Of a stretch of DNA of 64,000 bases, positions 43,122-53,277 are shown piece by piece. A program made the translations under genes and the position numbers. The DNA lies in assembly GCA_963565915.1 (NCBI GenBank), contig OY751495.1, positions 186,001 to 250,000 of the forward strand, in the 5' to 3' direction. The DNA comes from Entoloma clypeatum (lineage: Eukaryota; Basidiomycota; Agaricomycetes; Agaricales; Entolomataceae). The notes beneath the pieces were generated by a model. That model had not been told where the DNA came from. It saw only the letters and a list, made by a program, of their open reading frames with translations, and searched no databases. Every line of letters starts with the position of its first letter. Position 1 is the first letter of the stretch.

Positions 43122-44312
43122 TGATACGACCGTCGCGCGGCTACAGCCAAATTTGCGAAATTCCCACGGTTTTGTCAATGAAAGAACATTATATCGGCTC
43201 CGTTAAACATTATTCTATTGGAACTGATGGTACTACTGGCTACCTAAGAGTGTCTAAATACCACTGAACCACCTTTGGTCATGATCATAGGAACAGTCAC
43301 ATTCTGAGGGCTTAACTATAGGCTTGACACAAACTTTCTATTCTCACTGGATAAGACCAGTGAGGGAGGCAGTAATAATATTTCTTTGACCTATCACCCT
43401 ATCCAATATACAACACTATGGTCTATGGACACTACAGAGGCCCGGGGGACTTATAATCAAGCATTAATGCCCAGCATCACGAAATGCGATGTGCGATCAC
43501 TGAAGCCGTAATGCCAAATGCGTAACTTACCCGAAATAGAACGACCCTTGGAAACGGGATCGTTGATGGCTGCCGAGGCACCGAGTTGGTACCCAAGGGC
43601 CCAAACCCTTGATTCATGGAAACCGGACCCTTGATCGACTCCATCAATATTGATGCGATGCTCTGGAATGCTCGCGAAACAACGCGCCCTTGTCGCTCCA
43701 CTCCGTTAGGGTCCGTAACCCTCTCGACGCATGGAAAAACATCAGATATGGTCCCTGGTGACCCTTTCACATGCTCGCAATGGACAATATACCACGGACC
43801 GATTTGATTTTACCTTTTACTCATGATAAACTTTATTTATTCTAAATTGCCGTCTCATGTATAAAAACCTCTCGATATTGTCATGTACTGTAGAATTAGG
43901 CCGGGTCTTCCCCAGATCATAACGTAGCTCTCTCCTCTGTGTGTTTGAGTGCGCTGTGGTTGTCTAAGTCTCATATTGAACCAGTTGATTGTTGGAGCCT
44001 GAGTGCTCACCTGTTGCCTTGTTGAAACCTTGATTGTTGCCTGTTGGATCGAAAGGGACTCTGTGGACCTTGAGATCAAAACCGATTCCTTAAAAACTCT
44101 TTATTGAATCACATACCCGGATTTCAACGCGTGTTTGCGAGTTGAATTTCACACCCCAGACAAACCCCCCCGAACCTCACCGAAACAAAGGGATTTCGTC
44201 CCGCCCACCTAGAACTTATTGAAGGATTGTGTTAGTGATTGGTTAGAGGTGTTTTTCGGGCACTCACTCGGTGTTCGACACATTTCTCCGTCCATTCAGA
44301 ACCATCTTCTCA
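43122..44312 (+). repeat. Gypsy E 5' LTR (1191 bp)
   Basis: TGATACGACC to CATCTTCTCA. A TATAAAAA box at 43860 may set transcription initiation near 43890. Confidence 0.95.
43860..43867 (+). promoter_or_regulatory. Candidate TATA box in Gypsy E LTR
   Basis: TATAAAAA about 740 bp into the LTR, the only clear TATA-like box in the right half; a copy lies in the 3' LTR at about 56929. Confidence 0.4.
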
Positions 44313-44314
44313 TC

Positions 44315-44330
44315 TGGAGCCCACCGCGAG
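44315..44330 (+). other. Gypsy E primer-binding site
   Basis: TGGAGCCCACCGCGAG, two bases after the LTR. It begins with TGG and so fits pairing with a tRNA 3' end (...GGTGGGCTCCA), perhaps a lysine tRNA. The truncated LTR at 7696-8965 is followed by the same TGGAGCCCACC. Confidence 0.65.
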
Positions 44331-44419
44331 GGGTGGTTTCAGTAGTTCGGACCCGTTTGCCTGCCGATTTCCTTCGTGGAAGTCATACCCCCCCTGACCC
44401 ATAAATCGCGCTTCGGCGT

Positions 44420-46375
44420 TTGAGACGCAAAGTGTCTTCGGTTGATAACTCGACCGTAACTTCTCGCCTGAAAGCAAAGGACGCGGAACCTTATAACCCC
44501 GAAGAATCCCCCAGATTCCTAGGAAGGAAACGCACCTTTGAAGAATCCGCGGAATATCCAACCAATTTGCTGAACAAAGACCTTGTTCGACACCGAATAC
44601 CCAGAAACCCTTCACGTCCATCCCGTGGACTTAATCCGAAACGTGCAGCTCAACGAATGACCAAAAGAGGTCCCGTTGACAGCCCGAATAACCCCTTTGC
44701 ACCCGAACTGGCACCCAAGAAACGTGGTGAAAGTTCAAAACAGAAATATACCTTGAAGCCCGCGCATTTTACGCCGGCATCTGAAACCCCGAAACTAGAC
44801 CTAGAAAAGAAGCCTGATTCAGATACAATGTCATCGGAATCACGCAAGAGAGGAATGCCTAACAGACGCGACAACAAAGCGCCGTCCTATGACAAGGCTC
44901 GGCCCGAGGAGTTGCTCCGTTACATTGAGGATGTTGAGAAAGAAATGGAACGAGCTGGAGTCGATGGCGACCAAGACCACAAAGACTGGTTGAGGTATTA
45001 CGCTGATCAACGAAGCTCAGATGAATGGACGGTCTTGGAGGCTTACCCGATTGGTAACTCCTACGACGAGTTCAAAGAGGAACTCGTTAGCCACTACCCC
45101 GAAGCAACCGATAGTATTGAGGGCTCGGTCGCGCGTCTAGACAAGCTGTGTGCTAAGTCGAAACCGCTAACGACTGAGAACCTATCAGCTATGTTAGAAT
45201 TTATCAGAGGCTTCAAATATGAAGGACGAAAGCTCGTAAGTGGTGGCTGCATCTCGAACCGAGAAATAGTTACAAAGTTTTTGAGCTGTCTCGACCCCGA
45301 ACTGAAGAGGACTGTGGTTTGGCAGGTCTCCCAACTGTCTTTGAAAGGAGTCAGTTCGTCGTCTGGAAAAGAACGAGAGAAGACGCCACGTCATCATACA
45401 GACCCGATCGAATTCGAGACTCTGCTTAAGGTTTTGGAGGGCTTGGTACGATCAGCCGAAAGTTACAATACGATCACGGCCAGTAGTACCTCTGGAACCT
45501 CAGTCAGTACTACAGGAACGACGGCTAGGCCCCCTACTAGAACTCAGCATACGATTTTACAAAGGCCCATTGAAGGACCTACCCTGCTGAGTCCGAATGA
45601 CCGCATGGTACAACTTCTTGAGGACTTGAACGAGTCGATGGCAAAGAACACCGACGTTCTTGTCAACATGTCTAGGGAAAGCACTCAGCGACATGGGGAA
45701 ACCACTAAGTCGATCGAAACTGTCCATACCTTGTTGAATACGTGGCATAAGGACGGTGACCGCCCTGAGAGACCTGGTAATCAGTCGTACCAGGGATCGT
45801 CGAACCGATCGTCTGGACGACGAGACCAATGCCATTACTGTTGGGGTCCTGGACATTATATCGCCCATTGTGAATTCCTCGCCACTGACGTTGCTGAAGG
45901 CAAAGTCCACACTCTGGACAATGGAACAAAAGTTGATTTCAAGACTGTGCCGAAGGAACCCTCTAACCTGTCACCCAAAGACCGGGTAGACCATCAGTGG
46001 AGGAACCGTAAACAGTTCTTCGTTGAGGATCTTCCGGAGGACGGAATCATTGACTTGATTCCGAATGGCCTAGTTACACTTCAGACCAATCGAAACACCC
46101 GCGATAAAAGAGATGAACTCATCGCGGACCTGCAGGAAAAGAATCGACGCGCTACTGAGGAGCGAGATATGTGGAAAGCAATAACGGCTCCCAGGCAATC
46201 GAACATGTCGGCGCCAGTTGCCCCGCAAGCATCCCAGAACGTATCAACTGTCGCACCTGCACAAACATCGATGGATCCGAAATCTATGGAATTTATGAGC
46301 ATGTTGGCGAAGATGATGAGCCTCTCGACTACGAACCAAGAAGGCGTCGAGAAGGGTTTCCCCAGAGCTCAATGA
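44420..46375 (+). CDS. gag: Gypsy E gag
   Basis: The frame is open from 44420; the first ATG codons are at 44657 and 44828, so the start is uncertain. A basic, Pro/Arg-rich N-terminal region is followed by a helical capsid-like part (RYIEDVEKEMERAGVDGDQD, WTVLEAYPIGNSYDEFKEEL, LDKLCAKSKPLTTENLSAML). Then comes a zinc knuckle CHYCWGPGHYIAHC (about residue 470, CX2CX4HX4C), and a C-terminal coiled-coil-like stretch (DELIADLQEKNRRATEERDM). Near its end lies a GGGTTTC heptamer (46354-46360) in the right phase for a -1 shift into the protease frame. Confidence 0.9.
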   Translation: MRRKVSSVDNSTVTSRLKAKDAEPYNPEESPRFLGRKRTFEESAEYPTNLLNKDLVRHRIPRNPSRPSRGLNPKRAAQRMTKRGPVDSPNNPFAPELAPKKRGESSKQKYTLKPAHFTPASETPKLDLEKKPDSDTMSSESRKRGMPNRRDNKAPSYDKARPEELLRYIEDVEKEMERAGVDGDQDHKDWLRYYADQRSSDEWTVLEAYPIGNSYDEFKEELVSHYPEATDSIEGSVARLDKLCAKSKPLTTENLSAMLEFIRGFKYEGRKLVSGGCISNREIVTKFLSCLDPELKRTVVWQVSQLSLKGVSSSSGKEREKTPRHHTDPIEFETLLKVLEGLVRSAESYNTITASSTSGTSVSTTGTTARPPTRTQHTILQRPIEGPTLLSPNDRMVQLLEDLNESMAKNTDVLVNMSRESTQRHGETTKSIETVHTLLNTWHKDGDRPERPGNQSYQGSSNRSSGRRDQCHYCWGPGHYIAHCEFLATDVAEGKVHTLDNGTKVDFKTVPKEPSNLSPKDRVDHQWRNRKQFFVEDLPEDGIIDLIPNGLVTLQTNRNTRDKRDELIADLQEKNRRATEERDMWKAITAPRQSNMSAPVAPQASQNVSTVAPAQTSMDPKSMEFMSMLAKMMSLSTTNQEGVEKGFPRAQ

Positions 46376-47541
46376 TTGCGACTCGTGCTCAAAAGCGAAA
46401 AGAGCCGACGGAGTTGCATGAGAGCGGAGATGATCGTGGATATACAGAAAACTTAGAAGAAACAAATAAAGATACCCGGAACTCGATACCCAAGAAGAAA
46501 CGGGACAGAACCGTTGAGGAATCAAAGGAACCCGATGATTCAGAACATGACTTGCCATTCAGGAATGTACCGGAGCTTGAAACGGTACCTTCCAATATAC
46601 CTGGCAAAGATATCCGCGGAACACGAATGGAACCGGGGAAGCACGTACCAGTCTATAAAACTCGTGCACCGGTAGAGGACCTGGAACTTGATGACCTGCT
46701 GGATCGCATCTTGAAAGCGGATGTAACGGTCAAACTAGGAACCCTGTTGAAGTCAGTAAAAGGCACGAGAGAGACCTTACGAAAACTACTGACCAGTAAA
46801 CGAGTACCCATCAAACCGAAAATGGTCGCTCAGATTGAATCAATGAGTGATGAAGCGTTGAAGTATTGGGAGACCTATGCCCGAACGAATGACTTAGACG
46901 ATCTACTGGACGTGAAAGACCTGTCAGCCGCCTCGTATACGGTTCTATGCGATGCAAGTCAAGGCTTACCAAAAGGGTCCGTAGTCGTCTCGGATCCTGT
47001 TGTCCAATACTTGAACACCTTGTCCGCGAATGAGAAGCCGAAACCAGTCTTTGTCGCACAGGAATCGTGCGCGTTGAGGACTGTTTTCCCCTTGATAAAT
47101 GACAAGACCCATGAAGAAAGCGTCTTGGACCAAGGGTCTCAGATCGTGTCCATCTCGAAGGCAATTGCCAAAGGATTGGGACTCACCTGGGATCCGGAAA
47201 TCTTGATCCATATGCAAGGCGCCAACGGACAGTTCGAAAAGTCCCTGGGTTTAGCTAAGAACGTGCCATTTAAGTTCGGAAAGCTCGCAGTCTACCTGCA
47301 AATGCACGTTTTCACTGAGCCTCCCTACAAGGTACTTCTCGGACGACCTTTTGACGCCGTTACACGGAGTACCTACAAGAACGATGAACACGGAGGACAA
47401 ATGCTTATTCTAAAATGTCCCCTCACAAATGAAGAAATTAAAGTCGAAACCTACGAACGAGGCAGAACGCCGAGTGATTCTAAGACTGGGAAGCAGGGTT
47501 TTCGCAACTCGATGATCTGGTGGAAAGCCGGGGAGTGTTAG
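46171..47541 (+). CDS. Gypsy E protease frame
   Basis: An open frame in -1 relation to gag, which it overlaps by about 205 nt; no ATG is needed if it is reached by frameshift at 46360 (then GFPQSSMIATRAQ...). After an acidic/basic linker and a conserved helical region (DLELDDLLDRILKADVTVKL) comes a retropepsin-like fold: ESVLDQGSQIVSISKAIAKG (active-site D in DQGS, about residue 319) and YKVLLGRPF near residue 388. The DxGSQ form occurs in some fungal Ty3 proteases. It ends at 47541 after overlapping pol, with a GGGTTTT heptamer at 47496-47502. Confidence 0.85.
   Translation: MESNNGSQAIEHVGASCPASIPERINCRTCTNIDGSEIYGIYEHVGEDDEPLDYEPRRRREGFPQSSMIATRAQKRKEPTELHESGDDRGYTENLEETNKDTRNSIPKKKRDRTVEESKEPDDSEHDLPFRNVPELETVPSNIPGKDIRGTRMEPGKHVPVYKTRAPVEDLELDDLLDRILKADVTVKLGTLLKSVKGTRETLRKLLTSKRVPIKPKMVAQIESMSDEALKYWETYARTNDLDDLLDVKDLSAASYTVLCDASQGLPKGSVVVSDPVVQYLNTLSANEKPKPVFVAQESCALRTVFPLINDKTHEESVLDQGSQIVSISKAIAKGLGLTWDPEILIHMQGANGQFEKSLGLAKNVPFKFGKLAVYLQMHVFTEPPYKVLLGRPFDAVTRSTYKNDEHGGQMLILKCPLTNEEIKVETYERGRTPSDSKTGKQGFRNSMIWWKAGEC
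46354..46360 (+). promoter_or_regulatory. Candidate -1 frameshift heptamer, gag to protease
   Basis: G GGT TTC in gag phase fits the X XXY YYZ slippery rule; slipping back one base gives GGG TTT CCC, in the protease frame, five codons before the gag stop. Confidence 0.6.
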
Positions 47542-50500
47542 CAACCTTGATCCGGCTCAATAAAGATCACGAACCGGAAATTATCGCCTATAAGCCTTAT
47601 GAATCAAAGGCAACTACCTTGAACACGGAACGAGAAGTTTTCGCTGGCAAGAAATATAAGCCAGTCGACCAGAAAATTAGACCAGTAAAGGGAACTTTAC
47701 CGGAGGAATTCAGAATCGTACGAGATATTAAGGGTGACCCCTTAGCGGATATGCCGAAGCTTGACCCAAATCCGCCGGACTTCGCACCCACAGGGCGATA
47801 TACCCTAGAACGCAAAGAACACATGGGCCGTGTTCATGATCAGGAGTTCTTGTGGCCGGAAGAAATGAGGGCAATACACCACCTTTTGATGTTGCAGAAT
47901 GAGGCTTTCGCGTGGACCGACGTTGAGCGAGGAAGTTTCCGTGAGGACTTCTTCCCACCAATAAAAATCCCAGTTGTCCCGCATCAGCCCTGGGTATCGA
48001 AAAATATACCGATACCACCTGGAATAAAAGACGAAGTATGTAGGATCATTAAGTCAAAGATGGACGCGGGGGTATACGAACCTTCCAACTCCTCTTATCG
48101 ATCACGATGGTTCTGTGTGCTAAAGAAAGATGGAAAGAATTTAAGGATCGTACATAGCCTAGAACCGTTGAATGAGGTTACCATAGCTCATTCTGGTCTT
48201 CCGCCCGCTACTGAAGAGTTGGCGGAGGGCTTCGCTGGACGAGCTTGTGGAGGGATGTTTGACCTCTACGTCGGCTATGATGAACGAAAGCTTCACCCCG
48301 AATCGCGAGACCTGACAACGTTTCAAACGCCATTTGGAGCGAAAAGGCTTGTAACCTTACCTATGGGCTGGACAAACGCAGTTCCTGTATTCCACGATGA
48401 CGTGTCTCACATCTTGAAAGATGAGACCCCCCATGTCACTGACCCATATATTGACGATGTCGGAGTCAAAGGACCTAAGACTAGGTACGAACTGCCCGAC
48501 GGAACCTATGAAACAATTCCTGAGAACCCAGGAATACGCCGTTTCGTATGGGAACACTTGCAGAATGTCAACCGTGTCCTTCAAAGAGTGAAGTACTGCG
48601 GCGGAACGTTCTCTGGATATAAATCAGTAGTCTGTGCACCTGAAATCGTCGTGGTAGGACACAGATGTACGTATGAGGGCCGAAAGCCCGAGTACGACAA
48701 GTTCAAGTCGATAATGAACTGGGGACCCTGTAAAGACGTCAGTAATGTCCGTGGGTTCCTAGGAACATGTGGTACCTGCCGTGTCTTCATTAAAGATTTC
48801 GCGAAGTTATCTAGACCTTTGAACGATCTATTAAAGGCAAATGTACCCTTCGAATGGGGACCGGCACAAGAAAAATCAATGGAAGATCTGAAAGATGCAC
48901 TAATCAACTGCCCAGCGATCAAGCCGCTAGATTATACAAGCGACGTACCTGTAATCCTCGGGGTAGACACCTCTTGGAAGGCGGTCGGTTTTTGGATCTG
49001 TCAGGAGGACCCAGAAAATAAGCGGAAGCGATACTTCGCGAGATTCGGCTCAATTACCTTGAACGATCGCGAAGCCCGCTACTCTCAACCGAAACGAGAG
49101 TTGTTTGGCCTATTCAGAGCACTCGAAGCCGCGAAATACTGGCTTCTGGGATGTCGAAACTTGATTGTAGAAACTGACGCGAAATACATAAAAGGAATGT
49201 TATCGAATCCCAGCATGGGACCTAATGCCGCAATTATGAGATGGATTGATTACATTCTCATGTATCACTTTACCTTGAGACACATACCCGGCAAAACCTT
49301 TGCCGCGGATGGGCTCTCTCGCCGAGATGCACAACCTGGTGATGACGAGTATCCACCAGACAAAGACTGGGTTGATGAACCCGAAGGATCTTTAAAATTT
49401 GAATACCCGGACTTAGAAAATGACGTACCGAATGCAGAGGATGACTCTCCGCTTGAGTTTGAAGATTTCAAGGACGAGATTGATACTCGTGGAGGATATC
49501 AAATATCTGTAGAAGAAGTACGGTCATTTATGAGCAACGTGTTGGAAGACACATTTCTTACCAAGGGAGAGATGGACCGCCTCGAACCTGCAGATACTGA
49601 CATCGACTGGGAGCGTTTCGGACTTAACGAAAAATCTAATGAAACGGTTTACTTCATGAGTCCCGCGGTGTTACCAGACATCTCTCTAAAGATGGATGAC
49701 GAAACGCGTGAACCATATGAAGAGTCTAGGCGTACTGAAACGGCGAAGACTCAAGACGCTCAACTTGCTAAGATCAAGCAGTGGCTCGTTGACCCGCACG
49801 CTCGACCGCCAGACCTTAGTCAAAACGAGTTCGAAAATTTTGTGAGGCGAGCCAAGCAGTTCTATCTAGATGAAAATGAGAAGCTGTTTCGATGCTCTCC
49901 AGACGGAAAATTGAAGGTCGTGGTAGAAAAGCCTCACCGAATGTATATCTTAAGATCACTACATGACCATCTCGGACATAAAGGGTTTTTCGCTACCAAA
50001 GAATTCGTTAGTGAACGATTTTGGTGGCCAGAACTTGAACGGGACGTACACTGGTATGTTAAGACGTGCCATGTATGCCAACAACGGCAGAAGACTCTGT
50101 TACGAATCCCACCCATGTTGACCCATACACCGGGACTATTCCAAGTCGTCCACGTCGACGTAATGCATATGACACCGGCGTCCAATGGTTGCAGATACAT
50201 AGTTCATGGCCGTTGCGCCCTTTCTAGTTGGATGGAGGGCCGCCCGCTAAGAAACGAGAACGCTAGATCGATAGGACAATGGTTATTCGAAGATATTATC
50301 TGTCGATGGGGATGCATCGTACAGATAGTTACCGATAATGGAGGCCCGTTTAAGAAAGCAGTGGCCTGGCTTGAAGAGAAGTACGGAATTAAAGGGATAC
50401 AGATATCAGCCTATAATTCGCGTGCAAATGGAAAAATTGAAAGACCTCACTGGGATGTAAGGCAAGCGCTCTGGAAAGCATGCGCCGGAGAAGTACACAA

Positions 50501-51203
50501 GTGGTACTGGTACTTCGTCTTGGTAATGTGGGCCGACCGGATAACGGTTAGAAAAAGATTGGGTTGTTCGCCCTACTTTATTACGACCGGATCGCACCCT
50601 ACCTTGCCGTTAGATGTTGTTGAAGCGACCTGGTTGGTGGACTTACCAAACGGGAAGCTTTCTACCACTGAATTAATCGGTTACCGTGCGAGAGCACTCG
50701 CTAAACACAAGGACCACATAGATAACATTAGACGAAAGGTCTCTGCACAGAAATTAGAGAACTTACGTCGTTATGAACGAGATCACCGCTACAAAATTAA
50801 GGCCTATGACTTTAAGCCGGGAGCTCTCGTACTAGTCCGAAACACCGCCGTGGAAATGAGTTTGGACCGGAAAATGAAGCCCAGATACCTGGGACCTATG
50901 GTTGTCGTAATGCGAAACAAAGGAGGAGCGTATATCGTCGCCGAACTTGACGGTTCGGTCTGGCACGAAAAGATTGGGGCCTTTAGACTCGTTCCATACT
51001 TTGCACGACATGAAATAGAATTACCTGGAGGAATTGAAGACTTCGTCGATGTCGCTAAGAAAACCTTGGATGAGTTGAGAGAGTCTGGTGAGACAGGAAA
51101 GTCTCAGCCGGACATCTGGTTTGAGAACGTTGCACATGTTCCACTAGACAATACTGAAGCTCACATAGACGATGGCCTAGACTTGGGTAACGAGGTGGAT
51201 TGA
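47484..51203 (+). CDS. pol: Gypsy E pol: reverse transcriptase, RNase H, integrase
   Basis: Open from 47484, with no ATG at the beginning; reached by a -1 shift at 47496-47502. Numbering from 47520: reverse transcriptase motifs are CVLKKDGKNLRIVHSLEPLN, FDLYVGYDERKLH and YIDDVGVKG (about residue 310). RNase H shows VILGVDTSWKAVGFWICQED and VETDAKYIKGML (about 478-560). Integrase has the HHCC finger HDHLGHKGFF...CHVCQQRQ (about 815-855) and catalytic VHVDVMH, VTDNGGPF and GKIERPH. A GPY-like module (KPRYLGPMVVVMRNKGGAYI) lies at about 1120. About 1227 codons without a stop. Confidence 0.95.
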   Translation, partial: DWEAGFSQLDDLVESRGVLATLIRLNKDHEPEIIAYKPYESKATTLNTEREVFAGKKYKPVDQKIRPVKGTLPEEFRIVRDIKGDPLADMPKLDPNPPDFAPTGRYTLERKEHMGRVHDQEFLWPEEMRAIHHLLMLQNEAFAWTDVERGSFREDFFPPIKIPVVPHQPWVSKNIPIPPGIKDEVCRIIKSKMDAGVYEPSNSSYRSRWFCVLKKDGKNLRIVHSLEPLNEVTIAHSGLPPATEELAEGFAGRACGGMFDLYVGYDERKLHPESRDLTTFQTPFGAKRLVTLPMGWTNAVPVFHDDVSHILKDETPHVTDPYIDDVGVKGPKTRYELPDGTYETIPENPGIRRFVWEHLQNVNRVLQRVKYCGGTFSGYKSVVCAPEIVVVGHRCTYEGRKPEYDKFKSIMNWGPCKDVSNVRGFLGTCGTCRVFIKDFAKLSRPLNDLLKANVPFEWGPAQEKSMEDLKDALINCPAIKPLDYTSDVPVILGVDTSWKAVGFWICQEDPENKRKRYFARFGSITLNDREARYSQPKRELFGLFRALEAAKYWLLGCRNLIVETDAKYIKGMLSNPSMGPNAAIMRWIDYILMYHFTLRHIPGKTFAADGLSRRDAQPGDDEYPPDKDWVDEPEGSLKFEYPDLENDVPNAEDDSPLEFEDFKDEIDTRGGYQISVEEVRSFMSNVLEDTFLTKGEMDRLEPADTDIDWERFGLNEKSNETVYFMSPAVLPDISLKMDDETREPYEESRRTETAKTQDAQLAKIKQWLVDPHARPPDLSQNEFENFVRRAKQFYLDENEKLFRCSPDGKLKVVVEKPHRMYILRSLHDHLGHKGFFATKEFVSERFWWPELERDVHWYVKTCHVCQQRQKTLLRIPPMLTHTPGLFQVVHVDVMHMTPASNGCRYIVHGRCALSSWMEGRPLRNENARSIGQWLFEDIICRWGCIVQIVTDNGGPFKKAVAWLEEKYGIKGIQISAYNSRANGKIERPHWDVRQALWKACAGEVHKWYWYFVLVMWADRITVRKRLGCSPYFITTGSHPTLPLDVVEATWLVDLPNGKLSTTELIGYRARALAKHKDHIDNIRRKVSAQKLENLRRYERDHRYKIKAYDFKPGALVLVRNTAVEMSLDRKMKPRYLGPMVVVMRNKGGAYIVAELDGSVWHEKIGAFRLVPYFARHEIELPGGIEDFVDVAKKTLDELRESGETGKSQPDIWFENVAHVPLDNTEAHIDDGLDLGNEVD
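47496..47502 (+). promoter_or_regulatory. Candidate -1 frameshift heptamer, protease to pol
   Basis: G GGT TTT in protease phase again fits X XXY YYZ. It lies inside the 58-nt overlap bounded by a pol-frame TAA (47481) and the protease TAG (47539-47541). Confidence 0.6.
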
Positions 51204-52530
51204 ATGCCTAACCTTGTTATCCTAGTTCTGGCATTTACACGGCTAGCCAGCGACGATAAGAGAACACGATGCTACATTACGCCTGTGGTATCTAGAACAA
51301 CCATGCGAAAGCTACCAATACTTAGGAAATGACTTATCCGTCGCAGGAGTTCCACTCCGCCAGTGATATCCGTGACTCGGAAACGCTCCTGCGGACCATT
51401 TGGAAAGAAAAGGAACCGTTAGATTCGACCAAAGAAAGGAGGGCAAGTGAGACAGACCTCACCCGCGATGTCAAAAAGCCTTGTATCGCCTTAAAAATTT
51501 AAGCGCCCGATATCTCGGTGGGATATGCCTCGTCTCGGACTTGCTGCCGGGACACGCCAGGTGTCGTCATTTGGAACCGGCGTCGGAATTGGACCTCGGT
51601 GAGCTGGAAATGAAAGACCTTGACTCAGGGAGTCAAATCTTATTGCCTGAGGGGAGGGATACACGAGTAACGGACCTTCCGTTGCCCCCCTACGCCAGTA
51701 TCAGGTAATCGCCGGCTCATGAACAAGACGGAGACTTACCTCAAATGAATGAAATGTCACTGGGAACGGCTGGTAGTTAACAAAATTTTGCGATTTTGAC
51801 CGAACGTGTTGAACGGCATCGAGATGGTTGAAAATTGTACCGCCGGGATGAAACGTCGCTTGGAAAAGGCTTGCACTCGACGAGGTTTTCTTGATCTTGA
51901 TATCGATGAACAAAATGGAAACCGTAGCGGAACGGGAACGACCGACACCAGGTCAGGCCGTTAGGAAAGACAGCATGTCTTTCCTGAATCCAGAATCCTG
52001 AACCGGACGGAGTCGGTGAAGTCGACGATCGTGTTGAATAAACGATCTATGCACGAAAAACCAGCATACCCGTAAACAGTTGCATTGATGCAAAGGAAAG
52101 ACTCACCGTTTAGAATCTGAAACGACTTACTCGAACAGTCTTGACGATCCGTGGTTCGAAGTCTTCATGGACCTGCAAAGGTTCAAACGAATTAGATGAA
52201 TCAAATGAAATAAGACCCGACTTACCCACTGTGTCGAACGAAACTCGACAAAGTGATAGACGGAAGCAAAAGGAGGCAAAAGGACAAAGTCCCACGCCTG
52301 CATTGTTTATTGACGGAGGTCTACGCGTCGGCTCGGACCTCGGATGATATCACGTGTGCTGGCAACGTTTTGCCTAACGGTTGAACGAATGACCGGTTGA
52401 GAAGAAAACCGCTGAATGACTCCGCGGTGGACAAGGGCTCAACTCGAATCAGACAGGCGATGAGTTAATTCAACGGAGACCTAAAGTTACATATACAGAA
52501 GTTGGAAATACATACGGACTGTAACTATGG
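51204..52530. other. Gypsy E post-pol spacer, left
   Basis: No intact plus-strand gene. Part of it (about 51940-52330) is a diverged duplicate of 55075-55800, sharing CCAGGTCA.GCCGTTAGGAAA and a LDDP..EVF.DL coding-like stretch. The 52470-52530 part is the 3' flank of the antisense gene that follows. Confidence 0.5.
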
Positions 52531-53050
52531 TTATCCAAGGAAGGAGTGGGGTGCCTCAACCAACCTGTACATGGTTTGTTGAGCACGAAGACGAGCGAGC
52601 CACTCACGGGTTTTGACCCCAACAATAAAATAATGGACAATTTTAGGCTTACGCTCAGAGTCTTCCCACAGCTCGTCTGGAATAAGACGATCCCCGTAAG
52701 CGACCTTCCGGAACACTTCTCGGCCTGCGTTGACAGCGTTACCGAGCTCGTTGTAATCAACGAGATCATGTTCGAGGTCCTTGAAGAAACGATTGTTCGT
52801 TGTACACCACATCTGATAAGCGACCGTAGATTTAGTAACAGAGAGGGGATAAACTTGATAAACATACATCAATCTCTGCACTGAGACGGGACGTCGCCAG
52901 ATGGACATCCATCTCATCTTGGCTTTTTGGTAGGCGGATGCAGTACTTCTGCAAAAGGTCGACAAACGCCGCGCGCGCCTCGTCTGACAAAAGAGGATGC
53001 ACGCGCGGAGCCGTCCCTTCGGTATTGTGGCTGGTCTGGCTCGAGGACAT
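52531..53050 (-). CDS. Antisense accessory gene 2 of Gypsy E (two exons)
   Basis: Exon 1 (53050-52868, 61 codons) reads MSSSQTSHNTEGTAPRVHPL and LLSDEARAAFVDLLQKYCIR. A 55-nt intron (52867-52813, GTATGT donor, TATCAG acceptor) joins in phase 0 to exon 2 (52812-52531), MWCTTNNRFFKDLEHDLVDY to LVEAPHSFLG and a stop. The protein of about 154 residues is mostly helical, without signal peptide or known motif. It lies head-to-tail downstream of antisense gene 1, with about 227 bp between them. Transcribed against the element's genomic RNA, its intron would not be spliced from that RNA. Function unknown. Confidence 0.65.
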
Positions 53051-53277
53051 GTTGAAAAATGAGACTCACGAAATCCAGACATGGGCACATTTATATGGGA
53101 AATAGAGGACTGAGACATTTACACACCGGATATCTAGACGATGTCACGGTCTCAGATCATAACAAATCAATTGAATGGAAACGGAGCAGAATAAAACCTG
53201 TATTGTGAAACCCCTACAGAAAAACCTCTACTCTATTTGAAATGGACGGTGGACGAAGTGAGAGTAACGAGAACAAG

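Noticed and set aside
43477..43770. 97-codon minus frame repeated exactly at 56546-56839
   Set aside because: Duplicate because both lie in the identical Gypsy E LTRs.
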